From Xanthobacteraceae bacterium (GTDB taxonomy: Bacteria; Pseudomonadota; Alphaproteobacteria; Rhizobiales; Xanthobacteraceae): DNA of 44,725 nucleotides. Each line of letters begins with the position of its first letter. Position 1 is the stretch's first letter. Where the stretch lies: the NCBI GenBank assembly GCA_019746135.1, contig JAIESI010000101.1, positions 1-44,725 of the forward strand, written 5' to 3'. The translations under genes were made by a program, and so were the position numbers. This document shows positions 7,289 to 15,875 of the stretch, in pieces. The notes under the pieces were generated by a model, which was given only the letters and a program-made list of their open reading frames with translations, did not search any database and was not told the DNA's origin.

Positions 7289-8455
7289 GTGCGGAACAAC
7301 AGCGAACAAAAAGTCCTCGAATGGCTCGGCGGCCAGCATGGCGCGATGCTGGCGTTGCTCGAAACGCTGGTGAACACCGACAGCGGCTCCCGCGACAAGG
7401 CCGGCGTCGACGCCGCCGGCAGTCACATCCGCGATTTCCTGAAGACCCACGGCATCGCCACCGAAGTGACACCCGACGAGAGATTTGGCGACGCCATCAC
7501 CGCGACCGTCGCCCAAAGTTCGGGTCCCTTGGGCAACCGGCCGATCATGCTGATGGGCCATCGCGACACCGTCTTTCCAAAGGGCGAGCCGACGCGGCGG
7601 CCGTTCAAGATCGAGGGCGACCGCGCTTATGGCCCGGGCGTCGCCGATATGAAGGCGGGCCTGGTGATGAACTGCTTCGTGCTCGCGGCGATCAAGCAAT
7701 TCGGCGGCGCGCCCGCGCCGGTGATGGCGCTGTTCACCGGCGACGAGGAGATCGGCTCGCCGTTCTCGCGGCCGGTGATCGAGGCGCATGCGCGCGCCGC
7801 GCGCGTGTGCTTCAACTCCGAGCCGGGCAGGGCGCGGGGCGCGGCGGTGACCGGCCGAAAAGGCTGCATGTTCATCCGCTTCGAGATCACCGGCAAGGCT
7901 GCACATTCCGGCGTGAACTTCGAGGCGGGGATCAGCGCGATCAACGAACTCGCCCACAAAACGCTGGCGCTGCACGCGCTGAGCGAGCCGAAAAACGGCA
8001 TCACGCTCAACGTCGGAGTGGTCTCCGGTGGGCAGACGGTAAACACCATCGCACCCTGGGCAAAAGGCGAGGTGGATTTGCGCTTCGTCACCCATGAGCA
8101 GCGCGCGGCGATGTTTGCGAAGATCGAGCAGATACTGGCGAAGAGCTATGTGCCTGGCACCAGCACGACGTTCGAGATCATCGGCGAATTCCTGCCGCTG
8201 GTCGAGACGCCGGAAGGCAAGGCGCTGTACGAGCACTACGCCGCGGCGCTGCAATCGCTGGGCATCGCCGAGACGGCCGCGCTGTTTACCGGCGGCAGCG
8301 CCGATTCGGGCTTTACCTCCGCGGCCGGGACGCCGACCATCTGCGCCGTCGGCCCGGTCGGCGGCCGGGTCCATTCGCCGGACGAGTACCTGGAGATCGA
8401 CACGCTGGTGCCGCGTGCCAAGGCGCTGGCGCTCGCGGTGCTGCGCCTGCCCTAG
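7289..8455 (+). CDS. M20 family metallopeptidase, carboxypeptidase G2-like
   Basis: A 388-residue zinc hydrolase of the M20A carboxypeptidase G2 (glutamate carboxypeptidase) group, which removes C-terminal glutamate or similar residues from N-substituted amino acids. Metal and catalytic motifs are complete: MGHRDTVFP (His), GPGVADMKAG (bridging Asp), TGDEEIGS (general-base Glu and metal Glu), FNSEPGR (metal Glu), and GRVHSPDEY (final His). The lid domain lies between, with GKAAHSGVNFEAGISAI. No signal peptide is evident, so it is probably cytoplasmic, unlike secreted CPG2. It starts at GTG 7289 with GAGGTGAC upstream; no better ATG exists. It heads a co-oriented group with an OYE reductase, an amidohydrolase and an exporter. 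Confidence 0.9.
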   Translation: MRNNSEQKVLEWLGGQHGAMLALLETLVNTDSGSRDKAGVDAAGSHIRDFLKTHGIATEVTPDERFGDAITATVAQSSGPLGNRPIMLMGHRDTVFPKGEPTRRPFKIEGDRAYGPGVADMKAGLVMNCFVLAAIKQFGGAPAPVMALFTGDEEIGSPFSRPVIEAHARAARVCFNSEPGRARGAAVTGRKGCMFIRFEITGKAAHSGVNFEAGISAINELAHKTLALHALSEPKNGITLNVGVVSGGQTVNTIAPWAKGEVDLRFVTHEQRAAMFAKIEQILAKSYVPGTSTTFEIIGEFLPLVETPEGKALYEHYAAALQSLGIAETAALFTGGSADSGFTSAAGTPTICAVGPVGGRVHSPDEYLEIDTLVPRAKALALAVLRLP

Positions 8456-8518
8456 GACCCGCCTCACTTCGCCTTTATGATCATCGTCCGGTTTCGGGAA
8501 AATCGCGCAAGGAAACGC

Positions 8519-9625
8519 ATGTCTGCACTGTTCTCGCCCATCAAGCTCGGTCAGGTCGAACTCGCCAACCGCATCGTCATCTCACCCATGTGCCAGTACA
8601 GCGCCGACGACGGCAGCGCGACCGACTGGCATATGGCGCATCTCGGCATGCTGGCCAATTCCGGGGCCGGCCTCGTCATCGTCGAGGCCACGCATGTGGA
8701 GCGCCACGGCCGCATCACCCATGGCTGCATGGGGCTCTATTCCAATCACAACGAGGCGGCGCTGCGGCGCGTCATCGAGCATTGCCGGCTCGCGGGCACG
8801 GCGAAATGGGGCGTCCAGATCGCGCATGCCGGGCGCAAGGCCTCGGCACAACGCCCCTGGGAGGGCGGCGGGGCGCTCAAGGCTGGCCAGGACCCGTGGG
8901 AGACGCTCGGGCCGTCGCCGCTGCCGTTCGGCAAGGACTGGCACGTGCCGCGCGTCGCGACCCAGGCCGACATCGACCATGTGCGTGACAGTTTCGTCAA
9001 TTCGGCGAAGCGCGCGGTGCGGATCGGCTTCGACGCGATCGAGCTGCACTACGCCCACGGCTATCTGGCGCACTCGTTCCTCTCGCCGGTGTCGAACCAC
9101 CGCACCGACCAGTACGGCGGCTCGCTGGAGAACCGCATGCGGTTCGGCCGCGAGATCGCGCGCTCGGTGCGCGAGGTGGTGCCGAAGTCGATCGCGCTCG
9201 GTGCGCGGATCACCGGCAACGACTGGCGCGATGACGGGATTTCGACCGACGACGCGGTGACCTACTCCAAGGCGCTGAAGAGCGACGGCCTCGACTACAT
9301 CGATGTGTCGTCCGGCGGCGTCACCGCCGACACCCGCAACCCGACAGGGCCCGGCTACAACGTGCCGATGGCCGAGCGGATCAAGAACGAGACCGGCATC
9401 GCCACCCGCGTCGTCGGCCTGATCACCACGCCGGCCCAGGCCGAGGCCATCGTTGCCGAAGGCAAGGCCGATATGGTCGCGCTCGGCCGCGGCATGCTCG
9501 ACGACCCGCGCTGGGGCTGGCACGCGGGCGCGGAACTGGGCGCGGAGGTCGCGCGGCCGCCGCAGTATCTGCGCGCCGGGCCCAAGCTCTGGGCACCCGC
9601 GCAGCGCGCCCAAGCCCGCGCCTGA
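8519..9625 (+). CDS. NADH:flavin oxidoreductase, old yellow enzyme family (YqjM-like)
   Basis: A 368-residue FMN-dependent ene-reductase with a TIM-barrel. Features of the thermophilic-like/YqjM class are an N-terminal SPMCQYSADDG, with the redox-tuning Cys, and ATDWHMAHLG. Next come VQIAHAGRKAS and the substrate-binding histidines in ELHYAHGYLAHSFLSP. The FMN-phosphate site is formed by the late VVGLITTPAQAEAIV and DMVALGRGMLDDPRW. The family reduces activated C=C bonds with NAD(P)H; the natural substrate is usually unknown. ATG 8519 is preferred because AAGGAAA precedes it; the frame is open further upstream to 8477. It lies 63 bases after the M20 peptidase and 19 before the amidohydrolase on the same strand, so an operon is likely. 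Confidence 0.92.
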   Translation: MSALFSPIKLGQVELANRIVISPMCQYSADDGSATDWHMAHLGMLANSGAGLVIVEATHVERHGRITHGCMGLYSNHNEAALRRVIEHCRLAGTAKWGVQIAHAGRKASAQRPWEGGGALKAGQDPWETLGPSPLPFGKDWHVPRVATQADIDHVRDSFVNSAKRAVRIGFDAIELHYAHGYLAHSFLSPVSNHRTDQYGGSLENRMRFGREIARSVREVVPKSIALGARITGNDWRDDGISTDDAVTYSKALKSDGLDYIDVSSGGVTADTRNPTGPGYNVPMAERIKNETGIATRVVGLITTPAQAEAIVAEGKADMVALGRGMLDDPRWGWHAGAELGAEVARPPQYLRAGPKLWAPAQRAQARA

Positions 9626-9644
9626 GCCCCGCCATGAGCGCGGC

Positions 9645-10913
9645 ATGAGAAATCTCGCGATCGACGCCGAGCGGCTGTGGGGCGAGATCATGGAGACCGC
9701 CGCAATCGGCGGCACGGCCAAGGGCGGCATCTGCCGGCTCACGCTGACCGAGCTCGATAAGCAGGTGCGCGACTGGTTCAAGGCGCGGGCCGAGACGCTC
9801 GGCTGCCGGGTCACGGTCGACGACATGGGGGCGATGTTCGCCCGCAGGGAAGGATCGGCGGACGTGCCGCCGATCGCCTTCGGCAGCCATCTCGACACCC
9901 AGCCGACCGGCGGCAAGTTCGACGGCGTGCTCGGCGTGCTCGCCGCGCTCGAGGCGCTGCGCACGCTGGTCGAGGCCGGCTACGAGACCTATGCGCCGAT
10001 CGAGGTGGTGAACTGGACCAACGAGGAGGGCTCGCGCTTTGCGCCGGCCATGGTCGCCTCCGGGGTGTTCTCCAAGGCCTTGGAAAAAAGCGCGGTGCAG
10101 GCGCAGCAGGACCGCGACGGCGTGACCTTCGCCGCGGCGCTCGACGCCATCGGCTATCGCGGGACGCAAGCCTGCGGCGAGCATCCGCTGTCGGCGTTCT
10201 TCGAGCTGCACATCGAGCAGGGACCGATCCTCGAGGCCGAAGGCAAGGACATCGGCGTCGTCACCGGCGTGCAGGCGATGCGCTGGTACGAGGCGACGCT
10301 CACCGGTCAGGACGCACACACCGGTGCCACGCCCATGCACCTGCGCAAGAACGCGCTCGTTGGAGCCGCGCGCATGATCGAGGCGGTGGACCGGATCGGC
10401 CGCAAATATGCGCCGGGCGTCGCCACCGTGGGGCTGATCGAGAACCGCCCCAATTCGCGCAACGTCGTTCCCGGCTCGGTGTTCTTCACCGTCGATCTGC
10501 GGCATCCAGACGATGACGTGCTCGGAGAGATGCAGGAAGAGTTCTACGACGTCCTGCCCGTGATCAGCGGCGACCTTCGTCTCGAGTTCGAGGGCAAGAC
10601 CATCTGGGAGCAGCCTGCGGTCCAATTCGATCCGGACTGCATCGCCGCGGTCCGCCGCGCCGCGGAGGTCTCCGGCTATTCCGCGCGCGACATCGTCTCG
10701 GGCGCGGGCCATGACGCGGCCTATGTCTCGCGCGTCGCGCCTTCGGCAATGATCTTCGTGCCGTGCCGCGACGGCATCAGCCACAACGAGGCGGAATTCT
10801 CCTCCAAGGAGCAGTGCGCCAAGGGCGCGCAGGTGCTGCTGCAGGCGGTGCTCGACTATGACCGGCAGCTCGCCGAGCGCGCCGGCAGGGTCACGAATTT
10901 GGACCCGCGCTAG
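9645..10913 (+). CDS. Zn-dependent hydrolase, N-carbamoyl-L-amino-acid hydrolase / allantoate amidohydrolase family
   Basis: A 422-residue M20C-type amidohydrolase (AmaB/HyuC/AllC family), which cleaves N-carbamoyl or ureido groups from amino acids or related acids. Metal-binding motifs in order: FGSHLDTQPTGGKFDG (His and bridging Asp), NWTNEEGSRF (tandem Glu), FELHIEQGP (His), and DGISHNEAEF near the end. Substrate-side motifs are GQDAHTGATPM and IENRPNSRNVVPG, and SGAGHDAAY lies in the C-terminal half. I start at ATG 9645 because it lies right after the OYE stop; the frame is open upstream only as a shadow of that gene. The stop overlaps the start of the EamA gene (TAGTG). Substrate specificity between carbamoyl-amino acids, allantoate and beta-ureidopropionate cannot be told by eye. 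Confidence 0.9.
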   Translation: MRNLAIDAERLWGEIMETAAIGGTAKGGICRLTLTELDKQVRDWFKARAETLGCRVTVDDMGAMFARREGSADVPPIAFGSHLDTQPTGGKFDGVLGVLAALEALRTLVEAGYETYAPIEVVNWTNEEGSRFAPAMVASGVFSKALEKSAVQAQQDRDGVTFAAALDAIGYRGTQACGEHPLSAFFELHIEQGPILEAEGKDIGVVTGVQAMRWYEATLTGQDAHTGATPMHLRKNALVGAARMIEAVDRIGRKYAPGVATVGLIENRPNSRNVVPGSVFFTVDLRHPDDDVLGEMQEEFYDVLPVISGDLRLEFEGKTIWEQPAVQFDPDCIAAVRRAAEVSGYSARDIVSGAGHDAAYVSRVAPSAMIFVPCRDGISHNEAEFSSKEQCAKGAQVLLQAVLDYDRQLAERAGRVTNLDPR

Positions 10914-11764
10914 TGGATCCGTTCGTCTTCGCGGCCGTGCTGCTCGCCGCCGCCTGCCACGCCGGCTGGAACGCCGGCATCAAGCGCACGCTCGATCCGC
11001 TCGCCACGACGACGCTGGTCGCGGTCGGCGCGGGCCTCGTCGCGCTGCCGTTCGTGCCGCTTTACGGCTGGCCCGCGCAGGCCTCGTGGCCGTGGCTGGT
11101 CGCCTCCATCATCATCCACCTGTTTTACTTTGCCGGCCTGATCGAGAGCTACCGCACCGGCGACATGGGGCAGGTCTATCCGATCGCGCGCGGCGCAGCC
11201 CCGCTGATGACCGCGACCCTGACCACGCTGTTCGTCGGCGAGCGGCTCGGCCTCTACGGCTGGGGCGGCATCGTGCTGCTGGCGGCCGGCGTGCTGCTCC
11301 TGTCGCTGCGCGGCGGCCGCGATCTCGCCAAGCTCGACAGCAAGGCGGTGGGGTTCGCGCTGTTCACCGCGGTGACGATCTGCGTCTATTCGGTGGTGGA
11401 CGGGGTCGGCGCGCGGCTTGCCGGACCCGGCAAGGCCAATGCCTACTCGCTGCTGCTGTTCGTCGGCATCGCGCCGGTGGTGGTGGTCTATGCGCTGGTC
11501 CGGCGCGGGCCGCCGGTGTTTGCCGCGATGGTGCCGCACTGGAAGACCGGGCTCGGCGGCGGTGCGCTTGCTGTCATCTCCTACAGCATCGCGATCTGGG
11601 CGATGACGCTTGCGCCGATCGCCATCGTCGCGGCGCTGCGCGAAACCAGCGTGCTGTTCGGCGCGATTATCGCGGTGGTGATTCTGAAAGAGCCGCTACG
11701 GACCGCACGGGTGGTTGCGGCGGGCATGATCGTGATCGGACTGGTGCTGCTGCGGTTGGCCTGA
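10913..11764 (+). CDS. EamA-family (DMT superfamily) transporter
   Basis: A 283-residue inner-membrane protein with two EamA-like halves of about five spans each. The opening (AAACHAGWNAGIKR) and the AQVYPIARGAAPLM-like loop (here GQVYPIARGAAPLM) recall the duplicated EamA unit with conserved small and aromatic residues. The second half ends with APIAIVAALRETSVLFGAII and VVILKEPL, the family's characteristic E-P loop. GTG 10913 overlaps the stop of the preceding hydrolase by one base, so the two are translationally coupled. EamA members often export amino acids, related metabolites or purines. Coupling to an amidohydrolase suggests export or overflow of the substrate or product, which is an inference. 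Confidence 0.88.
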   Translation: MDPFVFAAVLLAAACHAGWNAGIKRTLDPLATTTLVAVGAGLVALPFVPLYGWPAQASWPWLVASIIIHLFYFAGLIESYRTGDMGQVYPIARGAAPLMTATLTTLFVGERLGLYGWGGIVLLAAGVLLLSLRGGRDLAKLDSKAVGFALFTAVTICVYSVVDGVGARLAGPGKANAYSLLLFVGIAPVVVVYALVRRGPPVFAAMVPHWKTGLGGGALAVISYSIAIWAMTLAPIAIVAALRETSVLFGAIIAVVILKEPLRTARVVAAGMIVIGLVLLRLA

Positions 11765-11803
11765 TTTCAGCCGGGTGTCGTATTCAGGCGAATCGGCGTG
11801 GCT

Positions 11804-11881
11804 TTAAAGCCATCCCATCAGGCAGATCACGTTCGTAAGGTTCGCAACCAAAAGTGCGGCAACCAGAAGCTTCAGCGGCAT
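11804..11881 (-). CDS. Very small hydrophobic membrane peptide (25 residues)
   Basis: An ATG at 11881 (minus strand) opens a 25-codon frame beginning MPLKLLVAALLVANL and ending CLMGWL before a TAA. GGAGAGAG lies at ideal Shine-Dalgarno distance. The product is one lysine followed by a nearly continuous hydrophobic stretch, long enough for one membrane span. It sits alone in a 266-base gap between two convergent genes. Good start signal, composition and location support a real small membrane protein; no homologue is known to me. It could also be a chance frame. Confidence 0.45.
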   Translation of the reverse strand: MPLKLLVAALLVANLTNVICLMGWL

Positions 11882-12030
11882 GGCTCTCTCCATCGAGAGC
11901 ACGTAACGGCGATTCTACCCCGCGAGTCCCGGCCGATGTTTTTCCGGCGATTAATATTTGGGTAACGGACTCGGGCGCGCACGAGTCGCCGCCCCCGGTC
12001 CGGCCGGCCCGCAGGGCTCCGGCGAATCGG

Positions 12031-12843
12031 CTATTTCACGAGCCGCGGCGCGGCGGTCGCGGTCTCCTGCGGCCAGCCGACGTGGCCGAAGCCCGGCACC
12101 TTGAGGGCGGGATTGCGCAGGTCGAGGCCCGCGACCAGGCCCAGCACGTTGACCTCGAGCCCTTCGACCCAGCCGAGCTTGACGCAGAGCACGCCCCAGA
12201 GGTTGGCCTCGACGCCGGTGCCGCTGTCGGTCCAGCCGAAATAGGGCCACGGCCGGAAGTCGCGGCCGATCGCGTTGGCGGGAAGCGTCGCCTCCACCTC
12301 GGGAACGGCGCGCAGCACGGTCGCGACGAAGGTGTTGCTGTTCGGCCCCGGCCAGATGCGATAGTCGCCGTCGTGCGAATACTTGTAGCTCTTGATCGCG
12401 GCATCGACGCGTGGGATCAGCGCCTGCGCGCGCGGGCCGGAGATGTCGACGATCACCTGGCCGCGTTCGCCGAACCACAGGTCGGGCGGCCACCAGTTCA
12501 ATCGGACCGGACTGCCCCAGCCGGCCACGTCATATCGGCGCCAGTTGCGCTCATTCTCGCCCTTGACCACGATCCAGCTGTGCACCGCAACCACGCCCTT
12601 CCAGCCGCGGGTGCGGCCGGACATCACCAGAATGCGCGCCTGCGGATAGTCGGAGGCCTGCGGCAGCCGGCTGGTGACCGTCCGGTCCCATTCGCTCCAG
12701 TGCGTCGGGCCGCCGCGATAGGCGAGCGCGCCGGCCCCAAGCAGAACGGGAAGCAGAAAGGTTGCCAGAAAGGCCAGCATCAGGTGTTTGCGAATGGATT
12801 TGCGGACGGATTTGACAGCCGAAACATTGGCGGACGGGCTCAT
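12031..12843 (-). CDS. DUF3750 domain-containing membrane-anchored protein
   Basis: A 270-residue protein with a basic N-terminus (KSVRKSIRKHLM) and one membrane span (LAFLATFLLPVLLGAGALAY), so most of it should be periplasmic. The remainder matches what I know as DUF3750. It has VHSWIVVKGENERNWRRYDV around residue 90-110, a WGSPVRLNWWPPDLWFG block, and the highly conserved DYRIWPGPNSNTFVATVLR. No enzyme activity is established for the family; the conserved His and the PGPNSNTF block could form a catalytic site. ATG 12843 is the likely start; the frame is open 20 residues further upstream to 12903. It is divergent from the asparaginase gene, with about 65 bases between the starts. Confidence 0.8.
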   Translation of the reverse strand: MSPSANVSAVKSVRKSIRKHLMLAFLATFLLPVLLGAGALAYRGGPTHWSEWDRTVTSRLPQASDYPQARILVMSGRTRGWKGVVAVHSWIVVKGENERNWRRYDVAGWGSPVRLNWWPPDLWFGERGQVIVDISGPRAQALIPRVDAAIKSYKYSHDGDYRIWPGPNSNTFVATVLRAVPEVEATLPANAIGRDFRPWPYFGWTDSGTGVEANLWGVLCVKLGWVEGLEVNVLGLVAGLDLRNPALKVPGFGHVGWPQETATAAPRLVK

Positions 12844-12908
12844 GATGGTGCCAATATAAATCGGTTCACGACGCAATCGTGGCAAGAGGCGCGGCTGCGA
12901 CATTAAGG

Positions 12909-13913
12909 ATGATTAACCCGGTGCTTGTCGAGGTGTTGCGTGGCCCGCTGGTCGAAAGCCGGCACGCCGGCGCGGTGGCGGCGGTGGACGCCGACGGTCA
13001 TGCGGTGCTGGCGCTGGGCGACGTGCGGCGGCCGGTGTTTCCGCGCTCGGCGATCAAGGCCATTCAGGCCCTGCCGCTGGTCGAAAGCGGTGCCGCCGAC
13101 CGTTATGGCTTCGGGCCGGAAGAGCTGGCGCTGGCTTGCGCTTCGCACGGCGGCGAGCCCGGCCATGTCGCGACCGCCGAGCGGATGCTCGAGCTCATCG
13201 GCCTTGACGGCTCGGCGCTGAAATGCGGCGCGCACTGGCCGATCCATCAGCCGTCGGCGCGCGCGCTGGCGCGGGCGGGCGGGCAGGCCACCGCGCTGCA
13301 TAACAACTGCTCGGGCAAGCATGCGGGTTTTCTCTGCCTCGCCTGCGCCACCGGTGCGGATCCGGCGCACTATGTGCAGCCGGCGCATCCGGTGCAGCGC
13401 GCAGTGCGGGACACGCTCGAAACCATGGGCGAGTCACCGCTGTTCAACGACGTCTGCGCGGTGGACGGCTGCTCGGTGCCGACCTGGGCGTTACCGCTCA
13501 ACGCGCTGGCGCTGGCGTTCGCGAAGTTCGGCAGCGGCGCGCATATGCTGCCGGAGCGCGCCAAGGCCGCGGCGCGGCTGCGCGAGGCCTGCGCCGCGCA
13601 TCCATGGCATGTCGCCGGCACCGGGCGTTTCTGCACCGAGATCATGCAACGCTTCGGCGCGCGCATCTTTGCCAAGACCGGCGCGGAGGGCGTCTATTGC
13701 GCGGCGCTGCCGGAGCTCGGCATCGGCATCGCCGTGAAATGCGACGACGGGGCGGGCCGCGCCGCCGAAGTGATGATGGCGGCAACCCTCGATCGGCTGC
13801 TCAACAACGACGCCGACAGCGCTCTGCTGGAGCCGTTCGTGCGGGCGCCGCTCCGCAACTGGAGCGGCATAACGGTCGGAAGCCTGCGCCCGACCGACGC
13901 GTTCAAGCCCTGA
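12909..13913 (+). CDS. L-asparaginase II, Rhizobium etli (ReAV) type, class 3
   Basis: Hydrolyses L-asparagine to aspartate and ammonia. The 334-residue protein belongs to PF06089, which is unrelated in fold to the E. coli enzymes. Residues described for the R. etli enzyme appear one position earlier: the SxxK pair Ser47-Lys50 (FPRSAIKAI), Ser79 in CASHGGEP, and the metal-binding Cys134 and Lys137 (NNCSGKHAG) and Cys188 (VDGCSVPT). Lys256 in FAKTGAEG is a candidate for the second catalytic lysine. Start ATG 12909 (MINPVLVEVLRG) reproduces this numbering and has AAGG just upstream. The gene is monocistronic and ends at a palindromic element. Cytoplasmic; no signal peptide. Confidence 0.9.
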   Translation: MINPVLVEVLRGPLVESRHAGAVAAVDADGHAVLALGDVRRPVFPRSAIKAIQALPLVESGAADRYGFGPEELALACASHGGEPGHVATAERMLELIGLDGSALKCGAHWPIHQPSARALARAGGQATALHNNCSGKHAGFLCLACATGADPAHYVQPAHPVQRAVRDTLETMGESPLFNDVCAVDGCSVPTWALPLNALALAFAKFGSGAHMLPERAKAAARLREACAAHPWHVAGTGRFCTEIMQRFGARIFAKTGAEGVYCAALPELGIGIAVKCDDGAGRAAEVMMAATLDRLLNNDADSALLEPFVRAPLRNWSGITVGSLRPTDAFKP

Positions 13914-13937
13914 CGAGTTGCTGAAAGGCTCTCCGCG

Positions 13938-14071
13938 GTCATGCCGGGGCGCTCGCCATAGCGCGCTTACGCGTGTCTTCGACGCGCTGTGGCGGGCGAG
14001 CCCGGAATCCAGGAGAGAATCCCTGCTTGCCCGGATTCCGGGCTCCGGCCTCCGGCCGGCCCCGGGATGAC
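13938..14071. repeat. Extragenic palindromic element (RIME/REP-like)
   Basis: Nested inverted repeats fill the gap between two convergent genes. Outer arms are GTCATGCCGGGGC / GCCCCGGGATGAC (one mismatch). Inner arms are a perfect 13 bp, GAGCCCGGAATCC / GGATTCCGGGCTC. The same ends (GTCATnCCGGGG ... CCCCGGnATGAC) and the GGATTCCGGGCTC-type motif recur at 42323-42430. This is the form of the short non-coding mosaic elements spread through rhizobial genomes. It may also end transcription from both sides. Confidence 0.8.
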
Positions 14072-14078
14072 AGCCGAG

Positions 14079-15701
14079 CTAAAGGCGGATGACCGGCGCG
14101 GCCGCGCTCTCGATCATCACGTTGATGCAAGAAGGCTTGCCGCTTGCGAGCGCGCGCTCGATCGCCGCCGGCAGGTCGGCAGCCTTGTCGACATATTCGC
14201 CGTGGCCGCCGAACGCCGTCACCACCTGATCGTAGCGCGACGGCAGGAGCTCGCAGCCGTGCATCCGGTTCGCGCCGTAGTCGCGGCGCTGGATCTCGCT
14301 CTCGGCGTTCCAGCGCGCGTCGTTGCCAAGGATCGCGACGAACGGCAGTCCGCGCCGCGCTGCGGTCTCGAACTCGGAGATGTGAAAGCCGATGGTGCCG
14401 TCGCCCAGCACCGCGAACACGGGCGCGCGCCGCTCGATCATCCGCGCCGCGAGCGCAAACGACAGCGCCGAGCCGATCGAGCCGGTGACGCCGTTGATCA
14501 GGCGGCGGCGCAGCGGCAGCATGCTCTGGCCCCATTGCGCGAACTCGCCGCCGTCGCAGATCAGCACCGTGTCCGGGTCTCGCTCGATCACGGGCCGCAG
14601 CGCGCGGAACACTTCGGCGGGATGCAGCCGGCCCGGCGTCGACGAAACCAGCGAGCCCCATCCCGCCGGGCGACGGTCGAGCGCGGCACGCGCCTCGGCG
14701 AGCCAGGTCGAGGGCGTGGGTTTGGCGTGCGCCGCGACCGCTTCGGCAGCCGCACTCGCGTCGGCCACCGCCCCGACCAGAAGCCGTGCGCCTTTCTCCT
14801 TCCTTGCGCGCGCGACGAGGGCCTCGTCCGGATCGATGGCGATGAGGCGCACATCCGGATCGAACGCCGGCCCAGTGGCCCATTTGCTGGTGAAGTCGAG
14901 CGCCTTGCCGAGCAGCACGATCAGGTCGGCGCGGGCGATCAGATCGGGAAACGCGCCGAGCGTCGCATCGACGATGCCGCGCGGGCTTTCCATGATGACG
15001 GCCGGCGCGCCGGTCGCGGCTTCGAGCCTGGCGAGGAGCGCGCGGCCGGCGACGTTCGACAGTTGCGGACCGGCCACGATGACCGGCCGCTTCGCTGTGG
15101 CGATGGCGGACGCGATTTCGTCGGTCGCGGATGCTGAAAGCGATGCCCGCGCAGCCGCGTTTCGCTCGGGCCACAACACGGCGCTTTCCTCGCTCCTGGC
15201 ATCGAGCAGGTCGGACGGCAGGCTGACATGCACCGGTCCCGGCCGTCCCGACGTGGCGATGCGGACCGCTTCGCCGATATCGCGGCCGAGCGAGGTTGCA
15301 TCCTTGGCCATCCACGACGCCTTGGTGACCGGCGCTGCCATCTCGGCCTGGCGCAGCTCCTGGAATCCGCCGCGGCCGAGCTCCCAGGTCGCAGCATGTC
15401 CCGAAAGCAGCACCATCGGCGATTCCGCACCGAGCGCCGTGAACAGCGCGCCGACTGCGTTGGCGTGTCCCGGCCCGCCGGTGACGAGGGCGATGCCGGG
15501 CTCGCCAGTAAGGCGGCCGTGGGCATCGGCCATGTGCACGGCGGCCGCCTCGTGCCGCACGTGCACGAGGTCGAGGTCCGCCTCGATCGCGGCGTCGAAG
15601 ATCGACATGATGTGGTTGCCGGACAGCGTGAACACGCGGCGCAGTCCGAGCCGGCTCAGCGAGCGCGCCACGATGTCGGCTCCGCGCAGCGTCTGGCTCA
15701 C
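14079..15701 (-). CDS. Thiamine diphosphate-binding enzyme, acetolactate synthase-like
   Basis: A 540-residue three-domain ThDP enzyme of the acetolactate synthase / benzoylformate decarboxylase / oxalyl-CoA decarboxylase superfamily. The PYR domain contains the catalytic Glu51 in VRHEAAAVHMADAHGRLTG and the ALVTGGPGHANAVGA loop. The central domain has VIVAGPQLSN and the PP domain GDGTIGFHISEFETAARRG...LGND, the ThDP-Mg motif. I start at GTG 15701 because a near-perfect GGAGGT precedes it by six bases. The same frame is open upstream to 16124, but that part overlaps a real gene on the other strand. The regulatory small subunit of true acetolactate synthase is absent nearby, so a catabolic decarboxylase or lyase is more likely. 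Exact reaction unknown. Confidence 0.87.
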   Translation of the reverse strand: MSQTLRGADIVARSLSRLGLRRVFTLSGNHIMSIFDAAIEADLDLVHVRHEAAAVHMADAHGRLTGEPGIALVTGGPGHANAVGALFTALGAESPMVLLSGHAATWELGRGGFQELRQAEMAAPVTKASWMAKDATSLGRDIGEAVRIATSGRPGPVHVSLPSDLLDARSEESAVLWPERNAAARASLSASATDEIASAIATAKRPVIVAGPQLSNVAGRALLARLEAATGAPAVIMESPRGIVDATLGAFPDLIARADLIVLLGKALDFTSKWATGPAFDPDVRLIAIDPDEALVARARKEKGARLLVGAVADASAAAEAVAAHAKPTPSTWLAEARAALDRRPAGWGSLVSSTPGRLHPAEVFRALRPVIERDPDTVLICDGGEFAQWGQSMLPLRRRLINGVTGSIGSALSFALAARMIERRAPVFAVLGDGTIGFHISEFETAARRGLPFVAILGNDARWNAESEIQRRDYGANRMHGCELLPSRYDQVVTAFGGHGEYVDKAADLPAAIERALASGKPSCINVMIESAAAPVIRL

Positions 15702-15875
15702 GAATTGACCTCCGAAGCGCCCTTTTTGCGGGCCGCGCGGCAATCTAGCGGCCCCTGCCGGCTCCGCATAGGTGCTTGAATCCAAACACAGATCAGGGCC
15801 GGAACGAACATCCGGCGGCGCGGGTTTTCCGGGCAGCGAAAATGACCCGATTGGGGCGAACCGAAGGAGGTCTTC

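Noticed and set aside
7112..8467. 451-codon minus-strand frame over the M20 peptidase and the repeats
   Set aside because: Shadow of the peptidase gene. It only shows that the 36-bp repeat is open in this frame.
9453..9644. Upstream extension of the amidohydrolase frame
   Set aside because: It lies wholly inside the end of the OYE gene; the family begins near MRNLAIDAERLW.
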